Source: Dyadobacter sp. NIV53 (GTDB lineage Bacteria; Bacteroidota; Bacteroidia; Cytophagales; Spirosomataceae). From it: DNA of 64,000 nt. The stretch is from assembly GCF_019711195.1 (NCBI RefSeq), contig NZ_CP081299.1:5552501-5616500 (forward strand). Direction: 5' to 3'. The notes beneath the pieces were generated by a model. The model saw only the letters and a list, made by a program, of their open reading frames with translations, was not told the origin of the DNA and searched no databases. Position 1 is the stretch's first letter. Every line of letters starts with the position of its first letter. The translations under genes were made by a program, and so were the position numbers. Positions 25,471 to 34,441 of this stretch are shown here, piece after piece.

Positions 25471-27165
25471 TTATTTTTCTGCTGCCTTAGCCCAGTTGTC
25501 GCGTAAGGTTACAGTTCGGTTCATGACTGGTTTTTCAGGCGTACTGTCGGGGTCCACAGCAAAGTATCCTTTTCTGAGAAACTGAAATGATTCTCCTTCT
25601 TTAGCTTCCAGTATGGCAGGTTCTGCGTATCCGGTAATGATATTCAGCGATTCAGGATTGATATAATCCTTAAAATCACCTTCTTCCGTCGAAACATTTT
25701 CTACAGAGAATAACCTGTCGTACAAGCGAATCTCAACCGGAACTGCGTGAGGCGCAGATACCCAATGCAGAGTACCTTTTACATTAATCCCAGTAGCATC
25801 CTGCCCGCTTTTACTGTTTTCAATATAGGAACAATGTATTTCTGAAATTTCTCCGTTTTCATCTTTCACAAAGCTATCGCACTGAATAATATATGCGCCT
25901 TTTAAACGGACCATTTTGCCGGGAGCCAGCCTGAAATATTTTTTGGTAGGGATTTCAAGGAAATCTTCCTTCTCAATATAAATTTCACGGCTGAACGGGA
26001 TTTCGCGCATACCGGCAGCAATATCTTCCGGGTTGTTTTCGCTATGACACATTTCAGTAACACCTTCCGGAAAATTGGTGATTATTACTTTTAACGGATC
26101 CTGTACAACCATACGGCGAAGCGCTTTTTTATTGAGATCTTCTCTCACACAAAATTCCAGCAGTCCGACGTCAATCATATTTTCACGACGCGCAACACCT
26201 ATGCGATCACAAAAATCGCGGATACTTTCAGGTGTGTAACCTCTTCTCCTCAATCCACTTATGGTTGGCATCCGCGGATCATCCCAGCCGTTCACATGTC
26301 CGTCCTGAACAAGCTGCAATAATTTTCTTTTACTTGTAACGGTATAATTAAGATTCCTTCTCGCAAATTCATATTGATGCGACGGATATATTTCCAGTTT
26401 TTCAATTAACCAGTCGTACAATTCGCGATGTGGAGCAAATTCCAGCGTACAAATAGAATGCGTTATATTTTCAATAGAATCACTTTGTCCGTGTGCGAAA
26501 TCGTACATCGGGTAAATACACCATTTATCACCTGTACGATGATGATGAGCGTGTTTGATCCTGTATAAAATGGGGTCACGCATCAGCATATTAATATGCG
26601 CCATGTCAATTCTTGCACGCAGTGTACGGCTTCCATCCGGGAACTCACCGTTTTTCATTCGCTCAAACAGAGACAAGTTTTCCTCAATACTGCGGTTTCT
26701 GTATGGGCTGTCCTTCCCTGGTTCAGTAGGTGTTCCTTTCAACAGTGCAATTTCTTCGGAGGTAGAATCATCGATGTAAGCAAGGCCGGCATGGATGAAT
26801 TTCAATGCAAACTCATAAAGCGTATCAAAATAATCAGACGCGTAAAATTCATTCTGCCATTCAAAACCCATCCATTTGATGTCATTCTTGATATTATCAA
26901 CGTATTCCGTTTCCTCAGTTACTGGATTGGTATCATCGAACCGCAGATTGGTATATCCCGGAAATTTTTTTGTTAATCCAAAATTGAGACAAATGCTGGA
27001 TGCATGGCCAATGTGCAGGTACCCATTAGGTTCCGGCGGAAAACGTGTTACAATATGGGTATATTTGCCCGACTGTAAATCTGCCTCAACAATTTCCTCA
27101 ATGAAATTCAGGTTCTTTTCCTCTTTTTTTCTTCCGTAATCATACTTGGCTGAAAATATTTTCAA
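25471..27165 (-). CDS. glnS: Glutamine--tRNA ligase
   Basis: A 564-residue class I aminoacyl-tRNA synthetase charging tRNA-Gln. The HIGH motif sits at residues 51-54 (PNGYLHIGH), the RFDDTNP block follows, and the KMSKS equivalent is VTSKRKLLQLV. The C-terminal beta-barrel anticodon-binding domains are present (PHAVPVEIRLYDRLF, EGESFQFLRKGYFAVD). Length matches GlnS rather than the shorter GltX. Its presence fits a species that charges tRNA-Gln directly. It is divergent from truA, with 143 bases between. Confidence 0.96.
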   Translation of the reverse strand: MKIFSAKYDYGRKKEEKNLNFIEEIVEADLQSGKYTHIVTRFPPEPNGYLHIGHASSICLNFGLTKKFPGYTNLRFDDTNPVTEETEYVDNIKNDIKWMGFEWQNEFYASDYFDTLYEFALKFIHAGLAYIDDSTSEEIALLKGTPTEPGKDSPYRNRSIEENLSLFERMKNGEFPDGSRTLRARIDMAHINMLMRDPILYRIKHAHHHRTGDKWCIYPMYDFAHGQSDSIENITHSICTLEFAPHRELYDWLIEKLEIYPSHQYEFARRNLNYTVTSKRKLLQLVQDGHVNGWDDPRMPTISGLRRRGYTPESIRDFCDRIGVARRENMIDVGLLEFCVREDLNKKALRRMVVQDPLKVIITNFPEGVTEMCHSENNPEDIAAGMREIPFSREIYIEKEDFLEIPTKKYFRLAPGKMVRLKGAYIIQCDSFVKDENGEISEIHCSYIENSKSGQDATGINVKGTLHWVSAPHAVPVEIRLYDRLFSVENVSTEEGDFKDYINPESLNIITGYAEPAILEAKEGESFQFLRKGYFAVDPDSTPEKPVMNRTVTLRDNWAKAAEK

Positions 27166-27296
27166 TTGGCAAAGTTAACGTTCTTCCTGTCAACCCGAAA
27201 TTATTTAATCTTTTTCCCAATTTAGGGTTAAGAAATTAATTACTATTTCAAAATAGATAACAACGGATCATCACTTCAAAATTCCATTGATTCTCC

Positions 27297-27304
27297 TACT
27301 TTTG
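27297..27304 (+). promoter_or_regulatory. -7 box directly in front of truA
   Basis: TACTTTTG matches the Bacteroidota -7 consensus TAnnTTTG and lies only 4 bases before the truA ATG at 27309. Transcription would start at or near the start codon, implying a leaderless or almost leaderless mRNA. No clear -33 box is visible. Confidence 0.45.
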
Positions 27305-27308
27305 CACC

Positions 27309-28061
27309 ATGCGTTATTTTATTGAAATCAGTTATAAGGGAACGGCCTACAATGGCTGGCAAAAACAAAACAACTCCTTGGGTGTGCAGCAGATCGTTGA
27401 AGAGGCAATGAGTAAAGTGCTTCGTATGCCCATAGAACTTACAGGGAGCAGCAGAACAGATACGGGTGTTCATGCAGAACAGCAATTCGCTCATTTTGAT
27501 TATAGTGAGATAACAGATACAGAACAGGTTGTTTATAATATCAATGGAATGATTCCGCGTGATATTGCCGTCAGGCAAATTTTTGTTGTTCCGGATGATA
27601 TTAACTCTCGTTTTGAAGCAATACACAGAAGATATGAATACCGCATTAGCCGTGTAAAAAATCCGTTCCTAGTAAATCAGGTTTATGTCCTGAGAGCAGA
27701 ACTGGATATTGCTGCCATGAATAAAGCAGCTGAATTATTACTTCAATACGACGATTTTGAAAGTTTCTGTAAGTTACATACTAATGTTAACAATTTCCGA
27801 TGTACCATAACTGAGGCAGTCTGGTTCGAAAAAGAGGATTTGTTAATATTCAGTGTAAAGTCCAACCGGTTTTTGAGAGGGATGGTGCGGGCATTGGTTG
27901 GTACGCTTCTGGAAGTGGGAAAGGGAAAAAAAACTATTTCGGATTTTGAAAAAATAATCCAGTCCAGAAGCAGAAAAGAAGCCGGGGCACAAGCCCCGGC
28001 CGAAGGTCTCTTTTTAGTAGAAGTAGGTTATCCGGAATTGCTTGTTCCGAAGGGAGTTTAG
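27309..28061 (+). CDS. truA: tRNA pseudouridine synthase A
   Basis: A 250-residue enzyme that makes pseudouridine at positions 38-40 of many tRNAs. The catalytic Asp51 is in the conserved SSRTDTGVHA motif; other marks are GTAYNGWQKQ at the N-terminus, SRFEAIHRRYEYRI in the middle and FLRGMVRALVGTLLEVGKG near the C-terminus. Length is typical. No usual ribosome binding site is seen, in line with a leaderless start. The final TAG is part of a stem shared with the convergent DUF1080 gene. Confidence 0.95.
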   Translation: MRYFIEISYKGTAYNGWQKQNNSLGVQQIVEEAMSKVLRMPIELTGSSRTDTGVHAEQQFAHFDYSEITDTEQVVYNINGMIPRDIAVRQIFVVPDDINSRFEAIHRRYEYRISRVKNPFLVNQVYVLRAELDIAAMNKAAELLLQYDDFESFCKLHTNVNNFRCTITEAVWFEKEDLLIFSVKSNRFLRGMVRALVGTLLEVGKGKKTISDFEKIIQSRSRKEAGAQAPAEGLFLVEVGYPELLVPKGV

Positions 28062-28108
28062 AGTTAAAAGTTGAAATTAAAAATTTCTTAACTCTCAACT
28101 TTTAACTC
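28061..28108. terminator. Stem-loop overlapping both stop codons
   Basis: GAGTTAAAAGTTGA (28061-28074) and TCAACTTTTAACTC (28095-28108) are perfectly complementary. The left arm starts on the last base of the truA TAG and the right arm ends within the TGA of the convergent gene. No long T run, so it may act by blocking decay or weak termination. Belongs to the GAGTT(A/T)A repeat family of this window. Confidence 0.6.
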
Positions 28109-29075
28109 ACTTCGCTGGTGTAATCACTATATTACGGTATTCAACCGGGCCGTGATCTCCCTGAATGTATAATGGTCCTGGCTCGCCTTCGTTACTGTCT
28201 AAGGCTCCACCGGTAATTCCCGGAATTTCCTGATTGGTGATAACTGTTTTTCCATTAGCAACAAGTGTCAGCATTCTTCCCACTAAGGTAATGTCATAAA
28301 CATTCCATTCGCCGGCATCTTTTGCCACCATTTCGCTTGGTGTTATAAATCCATAAATGGCACCCATCTGATCAAGTGCAGGCTCCATTCCTTTACTGTC
28401 TGTCACCTGTACTTCGTAACGGCCACGAAGATATACACCGCTGTTACTACCCTTAGGAATACGGAATTCTACGTGAAGTTTGAAATCATTAAATTTTTCG
28501 TTGGTGATCAAATTTGCACCTGATTTTGGGCTTTTTAATATTCCATTCTCAGCAATCCATTGGTTTTCACCCACTGCATGCCAAGCTTTCATATCATTTC
28601 CACCAGTCAGCTGAATCGCTTTTCCCCAAGCTGGCTGCGTTGTTTTACGAAGTGCAGGAGCACGAACGCCAGTCCAGTTATGTGTTTTTCCTTCAACAGT
28701 GGTAAGTGTACCGGTCAGTTTATCTCCGGCAAGTGTACCTTCTAATTTAAGGTTGCCGTCACCTTTTTCCCATTGCGGAGGAATAGTAAAACTCATTTTC
28801 CCGTCTTTAAAATTCACTTCTGAAATAGGACGTGCACTTCCTGAAAATCCGGTAAACTGGCCTACCAAAGTATGGGTTCCTGAGTGGCGCACTTCCAGCC
28901 AGGAAGGAGAAGGTTTTCCTGCTACATCTACCGTTATGTCCCATCTGCCTTCAAGAGGAGAGGCGAGAGGTTTGGCGCTTGTTTGATTTGTAAATAAGGC
29001 TAACAATAATGTTAAGGCTGACAGTAAGATACGTTTTAGAAAAAGTTGCTTACCGGTTTGGGATCTTTTATTCAT
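28107..29075 (-). CDS. Exported DUF1080 (3-keto-disaccharide hydrolase) protein
   Basis: A 322-residue protein with a signal peptide (ILLSALTLLLALFTNQTSA). Residues about 35-130 form a lipocalin-like beta domain (EGRWDITVDVAGKPSPSWLE); residues about 145-322 are a DUF1080 concanavalin-like jellyroll with ITNEKFNDFKLHVEFRI, GSNSGVYLRGRYEVQVTDS, AGEWNVYDITLVG and GPLYIQGDHGPVEYRNI. DUF1080 proteins in Bacteroidota act on glycosides or 3-keto-disaccharides in the periplasm. The enzyme activity is assigned from family knowledge only. A GMC oxidoreductase pair, a class able to make keto-sugars, lies at 39.7-42.2 kb, but there is no operon link. Confidence 0.8.
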   Translation of the reverse strand: MNKRSQTGKQLFLKRILLSALTLLLALFTNQTSAKPLASPLEGRWDITVDVAGKPSPSWLEVRHSGTHTLVGQFTGFSGSARPISEVNFKDGKMSFTIPPQWEKGDGNLKLEGTLAGDKLTGTLTTVEGKTHNWTGVRAPALRKTTQPAWGKAIQLTGGNDMKAWHAVGENQWIAENGILKSPKSGANLITNEKFNDFKLHVEFRIPKGSNSGVYLRGRYEVQVTDSKGMEPALDQMGAIYGFITPSEMVAKDAGEWNVYDITLVGRMLTLVANGKTVITNQEIPGITGGALDSNEGEPGPLYIQGDHGPVEYRNIVITPAK

Positions 29076-29277
29076 GTATTTTTATAATTTATGAGGCGTC
29101 AATTTACTTATAAAAATTAAATAAACGATTTAGGATCTATTTAAAAGAATACTATAATTTCATAAATGGATCACTGTTTACAAAAGTGCAATTCTGAACT
29201 AATTGTTACTTTCTAAATTAATCTTTGGAAAGCTGGATATAACGGTCCGTGGCACGGCTGATTCATTAAGCTTCGTA

Positions 29278-29324
29278 AATAACCTGTTTGATTAGCCGTA
29301 CTACGGATTAGCAACCAGGTTATT
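29278..29324. repeat. Nested inverted repeat in a 315-base intergenic region
   Basis: AATAACCTG (29278-29286) pairs with CAGGTTATT (29316-29324); inside, CCGTA (29296-29300) pairs with TACGG (29302-29306), flanked by the direct repeat GATTAG. It lies downstream of the DUF1835 gene (minus strand), so a terminator is possible. The rest of 29076-29390 shows nothing recognisable. Confidence 0.45.
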
Positions 29325-29390
29325 ATCAATGAAACAAAATCTTTTATCAGAGTATTTTGTGGGAAGCATTTCTTTCTAAAATCCTTTCTG

Positions 29391-30164
29391 TTACTCCGCT
29401 TTAAATTCCGGTAGCTTGTTTAGCAGCCTTTCAACCTGCCAGTCACCAAATCCGTAAATTCCTTCCCGAATACTGAATTCCTTAAAAATAGCTTTGAAAT
29501 CATGTATATTATTTTGAAGCATGATCTCCTTTAAAACTTTTTCCGGGCGTCCTGATAAGCTGTCCTCAGAAGAACGATCCAATTGAGCCTGAACCACGTC
29601 CTGCAAAAAAGGAAAATGAGCCGATTTTGTTGTTGATAATTCTTTAAGTTTAACTCTGTCATTTGTTTTGTATGCGTGCCACAAACCGGTTAACAATTTA
29701 ACATCAGCCACAAAAAGCCTTTCCCGGCTCTGATATGCACCAGCCAATTCATTTCTGTCTAATCCGCCGAATCCGCCCCAGTCAGGCTGGCCATCTTTTA
29801 ATGGTGGTTTTACAAGATTAATTTTAAGCTGGTCTGCAATATTGGTTAGAAGAGACATGCAAAACCATAAATTAACCTGGCAAAACAAATCCTCTTCAAA
29901 CCATAAATTCACCTCTGAGCCAGGCGGAATCAATGATATTCTGTTGAATTCTGAAACCACATCAAAGAAATATGATTCTTTTTCTTCTTCATATTCCGCC
30001 GATATGAAATCAGCACGGGTCTCCCAAAATTCTTCCAGGGTTGTTCCTGTAACCGATCCGTCTACCAGGCATTCGCGCGCAACTATAATTTCTCCTGATA
30101 AAATACTTTCCGGAAAAAATTCCAGTAATGCATCACCGTTAAGAATATGAAAGGTTTTTGACAT
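29391..30164 (-). CDS. DUF1835-domain protein
   Basis: A 257-residue soluble protein. The N-terminus FHILNGDALLEFFPESI ... GEIIVARECLVDGSV and the following VNLWFEEDLFCQVNLWF match the DUF1835 family, a nucleotide-binding-like domain of unknown function often annotated next to stress genes. No signal peptide. It is 35 bases downstream of the aldehyde dehydrogenase gene on the same strand and may be cotranscribed with it. No biochemical role can be given. Confidence 0.7.
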   Translation of the reverse strand: MSKTFHILNGDALLEFFPESILSGEIIVARECLVDGSVTGTTLEEFWETRADFISAEYEEEKESYFFDVVSEFNRISLIPPGSEVNLWFEEDLFCQVNLWFCMSLLTNIADQLKINLVKPPLKDGQPDWGGFGGLDRNELAGAYQSRERLFVADVKLLTGLWHAYKTNDRVKLKELSTTKSAHFPFLQDVVQAQLDRSSEDSLSGRPEKVLKEIMLQNNIHDFKAIFKEFSIREGIYGFGDWQVERLLNKLPEFKAE

Positions 30165-30199
30165 GAATTAATTTAAAATTTTTGGATTAAAATTGATTT

Positions 30200-31789
30200 C
30201 TAAATGGCGCTGGTGGTTGTTTTGTTATTAATCAAACGAAATAGTCCCAACGGATTATCATTTTTTAAAGCAACGGGTAAAAGTACATCCGGCCAATCCT
30301 GAAAAGTTTGGGGGCGAACAAAGCGTAAAATAGAATGACGTCCAACCGAGGTATAAAATGGAATACTTGCTGCCGGAAACGGACCACCATGATGCATGGA
30401 AGGGCAAACTTCAACACCAGTGGGTACTCCATTCATAATGAACCTGCCTGAAATTTGTGATAACTTTTGCAGAAGTGCGGGATATTTTGCTGCTTCTGGA
30501 GCATCTGCCATCAAAGAGGCAGTAAGCTGGCCTTTCAAATGTGATACCGCTTCCAATAATTCATCCGTGTTTTTACAAACTACTAACACGGAAAATGGGC
30601 CAAAAACCTCTTCGTGGAGTTTGGGGTTTGCAATGAAGTCCTGACCGGAAACACGTGCAATAGTTGCCTGCGATTGATTCTGTTCATCTGAGCCAGATTC
30701 CGAAACTGCTAGTTCAGTCACATTTTCCTGTGCAAATAATTCATCCCGAAGTTTATAGAAATTATTTTGGATACCACTTGTGAGCATAGTAGCTGACGGA
30801 ACATTCGAAATTTCTGATTTATAGTTTTCTTCAAAAATATCAAGATTTTCAGTTTCCGTAACAAATACCAGACCAGGATTTGTACAGAATTGCCCAGCGC
30901 CCAAAGTGACCGATCCGGCCAGGGTCCTGGCTAATTGTACAGCATGGTTTTTAAGGTAGTCTGGCAGTATCACTATTGGGTTTACACTACCCATTTCAGC
31001 ATAAACGGGTATAGGCTCTTCTCTTTCCTGGCCCAGGCGATACAATGCCATTCCTCCTTTGTAGGAGCCCGTAAATCCAACTGCCTTGCTTTCCGGATGT
31101 TTTACAAGAGCTGCTCCAACTTCAAATCCATCGTCATACAGCATGGAAAATACACCATCAGGCATTCCTGTTCTTTGCGCTGCTTTTACGATGGCTTGTG
31201 CGGTAAGATCGCTTACGCCAGGATGTGCTGCATGTGCCTTCACGATTACCGGATTTCCGGCTGCCAGGGCGGGACCCGTATCTACGCCGGCAACAGAATA
31301 AGCAAATGGAAAATTACTGGAACCAAATACAATGACCGGCCCGATTGGAACAAACATTTTACGCAGATCCGATTTCGGAATTGGTGTCCGGTCAGGAATT
31401 GCGGTATCGATGCTTGCTTCTACCCAGGAACCTTCCCGGATCAATTCAGCAAATTGTGTCAGCTGATTTATCGTCCGGGCGCGTTCTCCCTGCAATCTTG
31501 CCAACGGCAATCCGGTTTCCTGGTGTGCCCTTTGGAGCAAAGTATCACCAAGAGCCATGATTTCTTCTGTAATTGCCATTAGAAAACCGGCACGCTGAGT
31601 TGCCGGAATAAGTGCATATTCATCGAATGCTTTTGCTGCCAGTTCCATTGCACGGGACACTTCATCCATTGTTGCTTTATGAAACTTTTCAGGGAGATAA
31701 ATATTCAGAGCTGGTACGTAGGACTGGAATGTTTGATCGTTTTGAGAAGAAAGCGAAAATCCTATATAATTTTTTCCCTGTATGCTCAT
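30200..31789 (-). CDS. Aldehyde dehydrogenase (alpha-ketoglutarate semialdehyde type)
   Basis: A 529-residue NAD(P)-dependent dehydrogenase. The cofactor-binding region has PIGPVIVFGSSNFPFAYS and VGFTGSYKGG; the catalytic Glu lies in AEMGSVNPIV (about residue 266) and the catalytic Cys in GAGQFCTNPGLV (about residue 300). This variant (EMGSVNP, FCTNPG) is typical of 2,5-dioxovalerate/alpha-ketoglutaric semialdehyde dehydrogenases, the last step in oxidative pentose or hydroxyproline breakdown. The substrate is inferred from resemblance. The neighbours do not include other genes of that route. Confidence 0.85.
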   Translation of the reverse strand: MSIQGKNYIGFSLSSQNDQTFQSYVPALNIYLPEKFHKATMDEVSRAMELAAKAFDEYALIPATQRAGFLMAITEEIMALGDTLLQRAHQETGLPLARLQGERARTINQLTQFAELIREGSWVEASIDTAIPDRTPIPKSDLRKMFVPIGPVIVFGSSNFPFAYSVAGVDTGPALAAGNPVIVKAHAAHPGVSDLTAQAIVKAAQRTGMPDGVFSMLYDDGFEVGAALVKHPESKAVGFTGSYKGGMALYRLGQEREEPIPVYAEMGSVNPIVILPDYLKNHAVQLARTLAGSVTLGAGQFCTNPGLVFVTETENLDIFEENYKSEISNVPSATMLTSGIQNNFYKLRDELFAQENVTELAVSESGSDEQNQSQATIARVSGQDFIANPKLHEEVFGPFSVLVVCKNTDELLEAVSHLKGQLTASLMADAPEAAKYPALLQKLSQISGRFIMNGVPTGVEVCPSMHHGGPFPAASIPFYTSVGRHSILRFVRPQTFQDWPDVLLPVALKNDNPLGLFRLINNKTTTSAI

Positions 31790-31911
31790 TATAAAAAATA
31801 TTAAAGTTGTTTTTCAATCCTAAAGCAAAAAATTTGTGCCATCTACGTAAGACTGACACAAATTTAATATGCTAACTGAATGAGATAAAATGTATGTGAT
31901 CGAATGCAGGT

Positions 31912-32874
31912 TTACACCAGACGTGCAATAATGTCATCTACTGATATTCCTTCTGCTTCTGCTTTAAAATTTCTTATTATTCGATGTCTGAGAACCGGCA
32001 AAGCTACGGATTTCACGTCTTCAATATCCGGAGAATACTTGCCGGATAAAAGTGCATTACATTTTGCGGCTAAAATCAGCGCCTGAGATGCACGAGGGCC
32101 AGCTCCCCATTCCAGATAATCGTTGGTGTCTTTTACAGCCATGGAAGAAGAAGGGCGGGTTTTATGCACCAGTTTTACAGCATACTCAATCACATGGTCA
32201 GTAACCGGAACGCGGCGTACCAAATGTTGAAAATCCATAATTTCCTCAGCCGTGATTACTTCTTTTACCTGGTATTTATTATCGGATGTTGTGTTTTTTA
32301 CAATACTCACTTCTTCTGAATAGGAAGGATAATCGAGCTGGATCATAAACATGAAACGATCCAGCTGTGCTTCCGGAAGCGGATAGGTTCCTTCCTGTTC
32401 GATAGGGTTTTGGGTTGCCAAAACAAAGAACGGACGATCCAGAGAATGTTTTTCTCCCGCAATTGTTACCGAATATTCCTGCATCGCTTCCAGAAGCGCT
32501 GATTGCGTTTTAGGAGGAGTCCGGTTAATTTCATCAGCCAAAATGATATTGGCAAAAATAGGGCCTCGTATAAATTTAAAATTGCGGTTCTGGTCCAACG
32601 TTTCCGAACCCAGAATATCAGATGGCATCAAGTCAGGCGTAAACTGTATCCTGTTGAATTTTAAATCCAATGAAGAGGCAATGGTTTGAATAAGCAGTGT
32701 TTTCGCAAGTCCTGGTACGCCCACCAGAAGACAATGCCCCTGGCAAAATATGGCGGTCAGTAATTTTTTTACAACATCATCCTGTCCAATGATCACTTGC
32801 CCAATTTCAGTGCGGATTTTTTCATAGGCTATTTTCATAGCCTCAGCAGCTTCAACGTCTGATGAGTACTTCAC
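31912..32874 (-). CDS. MoxR-type AAA+ ATPase
   Basis: A 320-residue AAA+ ATPase with Walker A GVPGLAKT (residues 52-59), Walker B/linker IILADEINRTPPKTQSALLE, sensor region LATQNPIEQEGTYPLPEAQL and the C-terminal lid GPRASQALILAAKCNALL. MoxR proteins act as chaperones in complex assembly, often with DUF58/VWA proteins, which are not seen in this window. It follows two parvulin-type foldase genes on the same strand, with 119 bases to the nearer one, so it may share their transcript. Confidence 0.93.
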   Translation of the reverse strand: MKYSSDVEAAEAMKIAYEKIRTEIGQVIIGQDDVVKKLLTAIFCQGHCLLVGVPGLAKTLLIQTIASSLDLKFNRIQFTPDLMPSDILGSETLDQNRNFKFIRGPIFANIILADEINRTPPKTQSALLEAMQEYSVTIAGEKHSLDRPFFVLATQNPIEQEGTYPLPEAQLDRFMFMIQLDYPSYSEEVSIVKNTTSDNKYQVKEVITAEEIMDFQHLVRRVPVTDHVIEYAVKLVHKTRPSSSMAVKDTNDYLEWGAGPRASQALILAAKCNALLSGKYSPDIEDVKSVALPVLRHRIIRNFKAEAEGISVDDIIARLV

Positions 32875-32993
32875 AATTTGTTTGATTAGTTTTTTCTCAA
32901 TTATACGTATTTATTTGAGAATATCATGGATATTCTCAAATCCTGGCAATTATACCGTATCGGTATCACAGAAATTACTGAAATAAAGATTTC

Positions 32994-34364
32994 TCAGGTG
33001 TCATCCCCGGTTGCCAGTCCAAGTACTTTGCATGATTTATATTCAGGTTCAATACTGATGAAAACGTCACCCTGAGCTTTTTTAAACCACTCTTCCAAAG
33101 CATTGTTACGCTTGTTACTTAGCACGATCTGTGCGAGTTTTTCATAGTCATCGCGTAAGTTTGCCGTATGCGGTTCTGATTTGCTTTTATACCATAACAC
33201 ACGCATGGCACTGCTTCCATCCTCGGTTCTGTAAGCGATTGGTACGCTTATATCACCTACTTTCATGGTATCAATGGCAAAATACAATGCCGGATCCATA
33301 GAAGCATCCAGAGATAAGCGGCCCATTCTTGTATTTCTGTCCTGGATCAATCCACCAGTTTCAGAAGTTTCCGGATCTTGGGAATTATCACGGGCAGCCT
33401 GTGCAAAAGTAAGTGTATCCGTTTTAATAAGTACCCTGAGGCTGTCGAGTACACGCAATGCGCTTGTCATGTCTGAACCTTTGTTATAATCAGGCCTTAA
33501 AAGAATATGACGCGCATGGTATTCAGCTCCGCGGGTTTCTATTAATTTAATAAGGTGAAATCCAAACTGAGATTCAATAACATCCGACATTTCACCCGGT
33601 TTAAGCGCAAGAGCTGCTCCTTCAAATTCAGGAACCATCGCACCGCGTTTGGCAAAATTTAAATCTCCGCCATTTTTTGCAGTACCAAGATCTTCCGAAT
33701 ATATCTGTGCAAGCAATGCGAAATCTTCGCCTTTTTCAGCACGGGCTTTCAGGTCAAGTAATTGCTGTTTTAGCTTGTCTTTTTGTTCCCGGGTAATAGT
33801 TCCTTTTCTTACAATCTGTCCTATTTCTACTTCTGAGGATATGTACGGAAGGCTGTCCTTTGGAATAGAATTGAAAAATTTACGCACATCGCTAGGGGTA
33901 ATTTTTACGTTTCCGGAAATAGTACCCTGCATTTTTTCAACGATTTTCTGCTCCTTTACCTGCGTTCTTAATTCCGTTTTCAGGTTTTCAATACTTTTAC
34001 CATAAGCTTCCACAATGTTTTTCTCAGAGCCAAAACGCTGGATCATGTATCCCATTTTCCCGTCCAGTTCATTGTCAACATCTTTGTCTTCAACTGTGAC
34101 AGAGTCAATTTCTGCTTTGGCAAGAAGCATTTTATTGATAATCAGCGATTCAAGCAACTGGCATTTTTCCGGAGCCTTCTGGCCGTTTGCCTTGTAGCTG
34201 GCATACATTTCTGCCAGCTCAGAGCTTAAAATGTAATGGTTATCAACGCGGGCAATGATTTTGTCAATACTAACACCCGATTGCCCTTGTCCGGCGCTTA
34301 GCAGGTTAAATCCCAGAGAGAAAATTGCAAACATGCTGATTGCAATCAATTTATTTATATTCAT
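32994..34364 (-). CDS. Periplasmic SurA-like peptidyl-prolyl isomerase
   Basis: A 456-residue exported foldase with signal peptide (SMFAIFSLGFNLLSAG). The N-terminal SurA-type helical part (IIARVDNHYILSSELAEMY) is followed by two parvulin domains, roughly residues 175-275 (SEVEIGQIVRKGTITREQKD ... GGDLNFAKRGAMVPEFE) and 285-385 (YHARHILLRPDYNKG). It should help outer-membrane proteins fold. It is 77 bases downstream of another parvulin gene, suggesting a periplasmic folding operon. Confidence 0.88.
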   Translation of the reverse strand: MNINKLIAISMFAIFSLGFNLLSAGQGQSGVSIDKIIARVDNHYILSSELAEMYASYKANGQKAPEKCQLLESLIINKMLLAKAEIDSVTVEDKDVDNELDGKMGYMIQRFGSEKNIVEAYGKSIENLKTELRTQVKEQKIVEKMQGTISGNVKITPSDVRKFFNSIPKDSLPYISSEVEIGQIVRKGTITREQKDKLKQQLLDLKARAEKGEDFALLAQIYSEDLGTAKNGGDLNFAKRGAMVPEFEGAALALKPGEMSDVIESQFGFHLIKLIETRGAEYHARHILLRPDYNKGSDMTSALRVLDSLRVLIKTDTLTFAQAARDNSQDPETSETGGLIQDRNTRMGRLSLDASMDPALYFAIDTMKVGDISVPIAYRTEDGSSAMRVLWYKSKSEPHTANLRDDYEKLAQIVLSNKRNNALEEWFKKAQGDVFISIEPEYKSCKVLGLATGDDT

Positions 34365-34441
34365 ATGATTATTATGTTCTTCAATTTAATGTTTTTTTGC
34401 GTAGAAAGGGCTTAAAAATTAATCCAAATGCTAAAATACAG

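Noticed and set aside
30935..31582. 215-codon plus-strand ORF
   Set aside because: Lies antisense to the aldehyde dehydrogenase, whose motifs are complete; translated sequence is Cys/Arg-rich and not protein-like.
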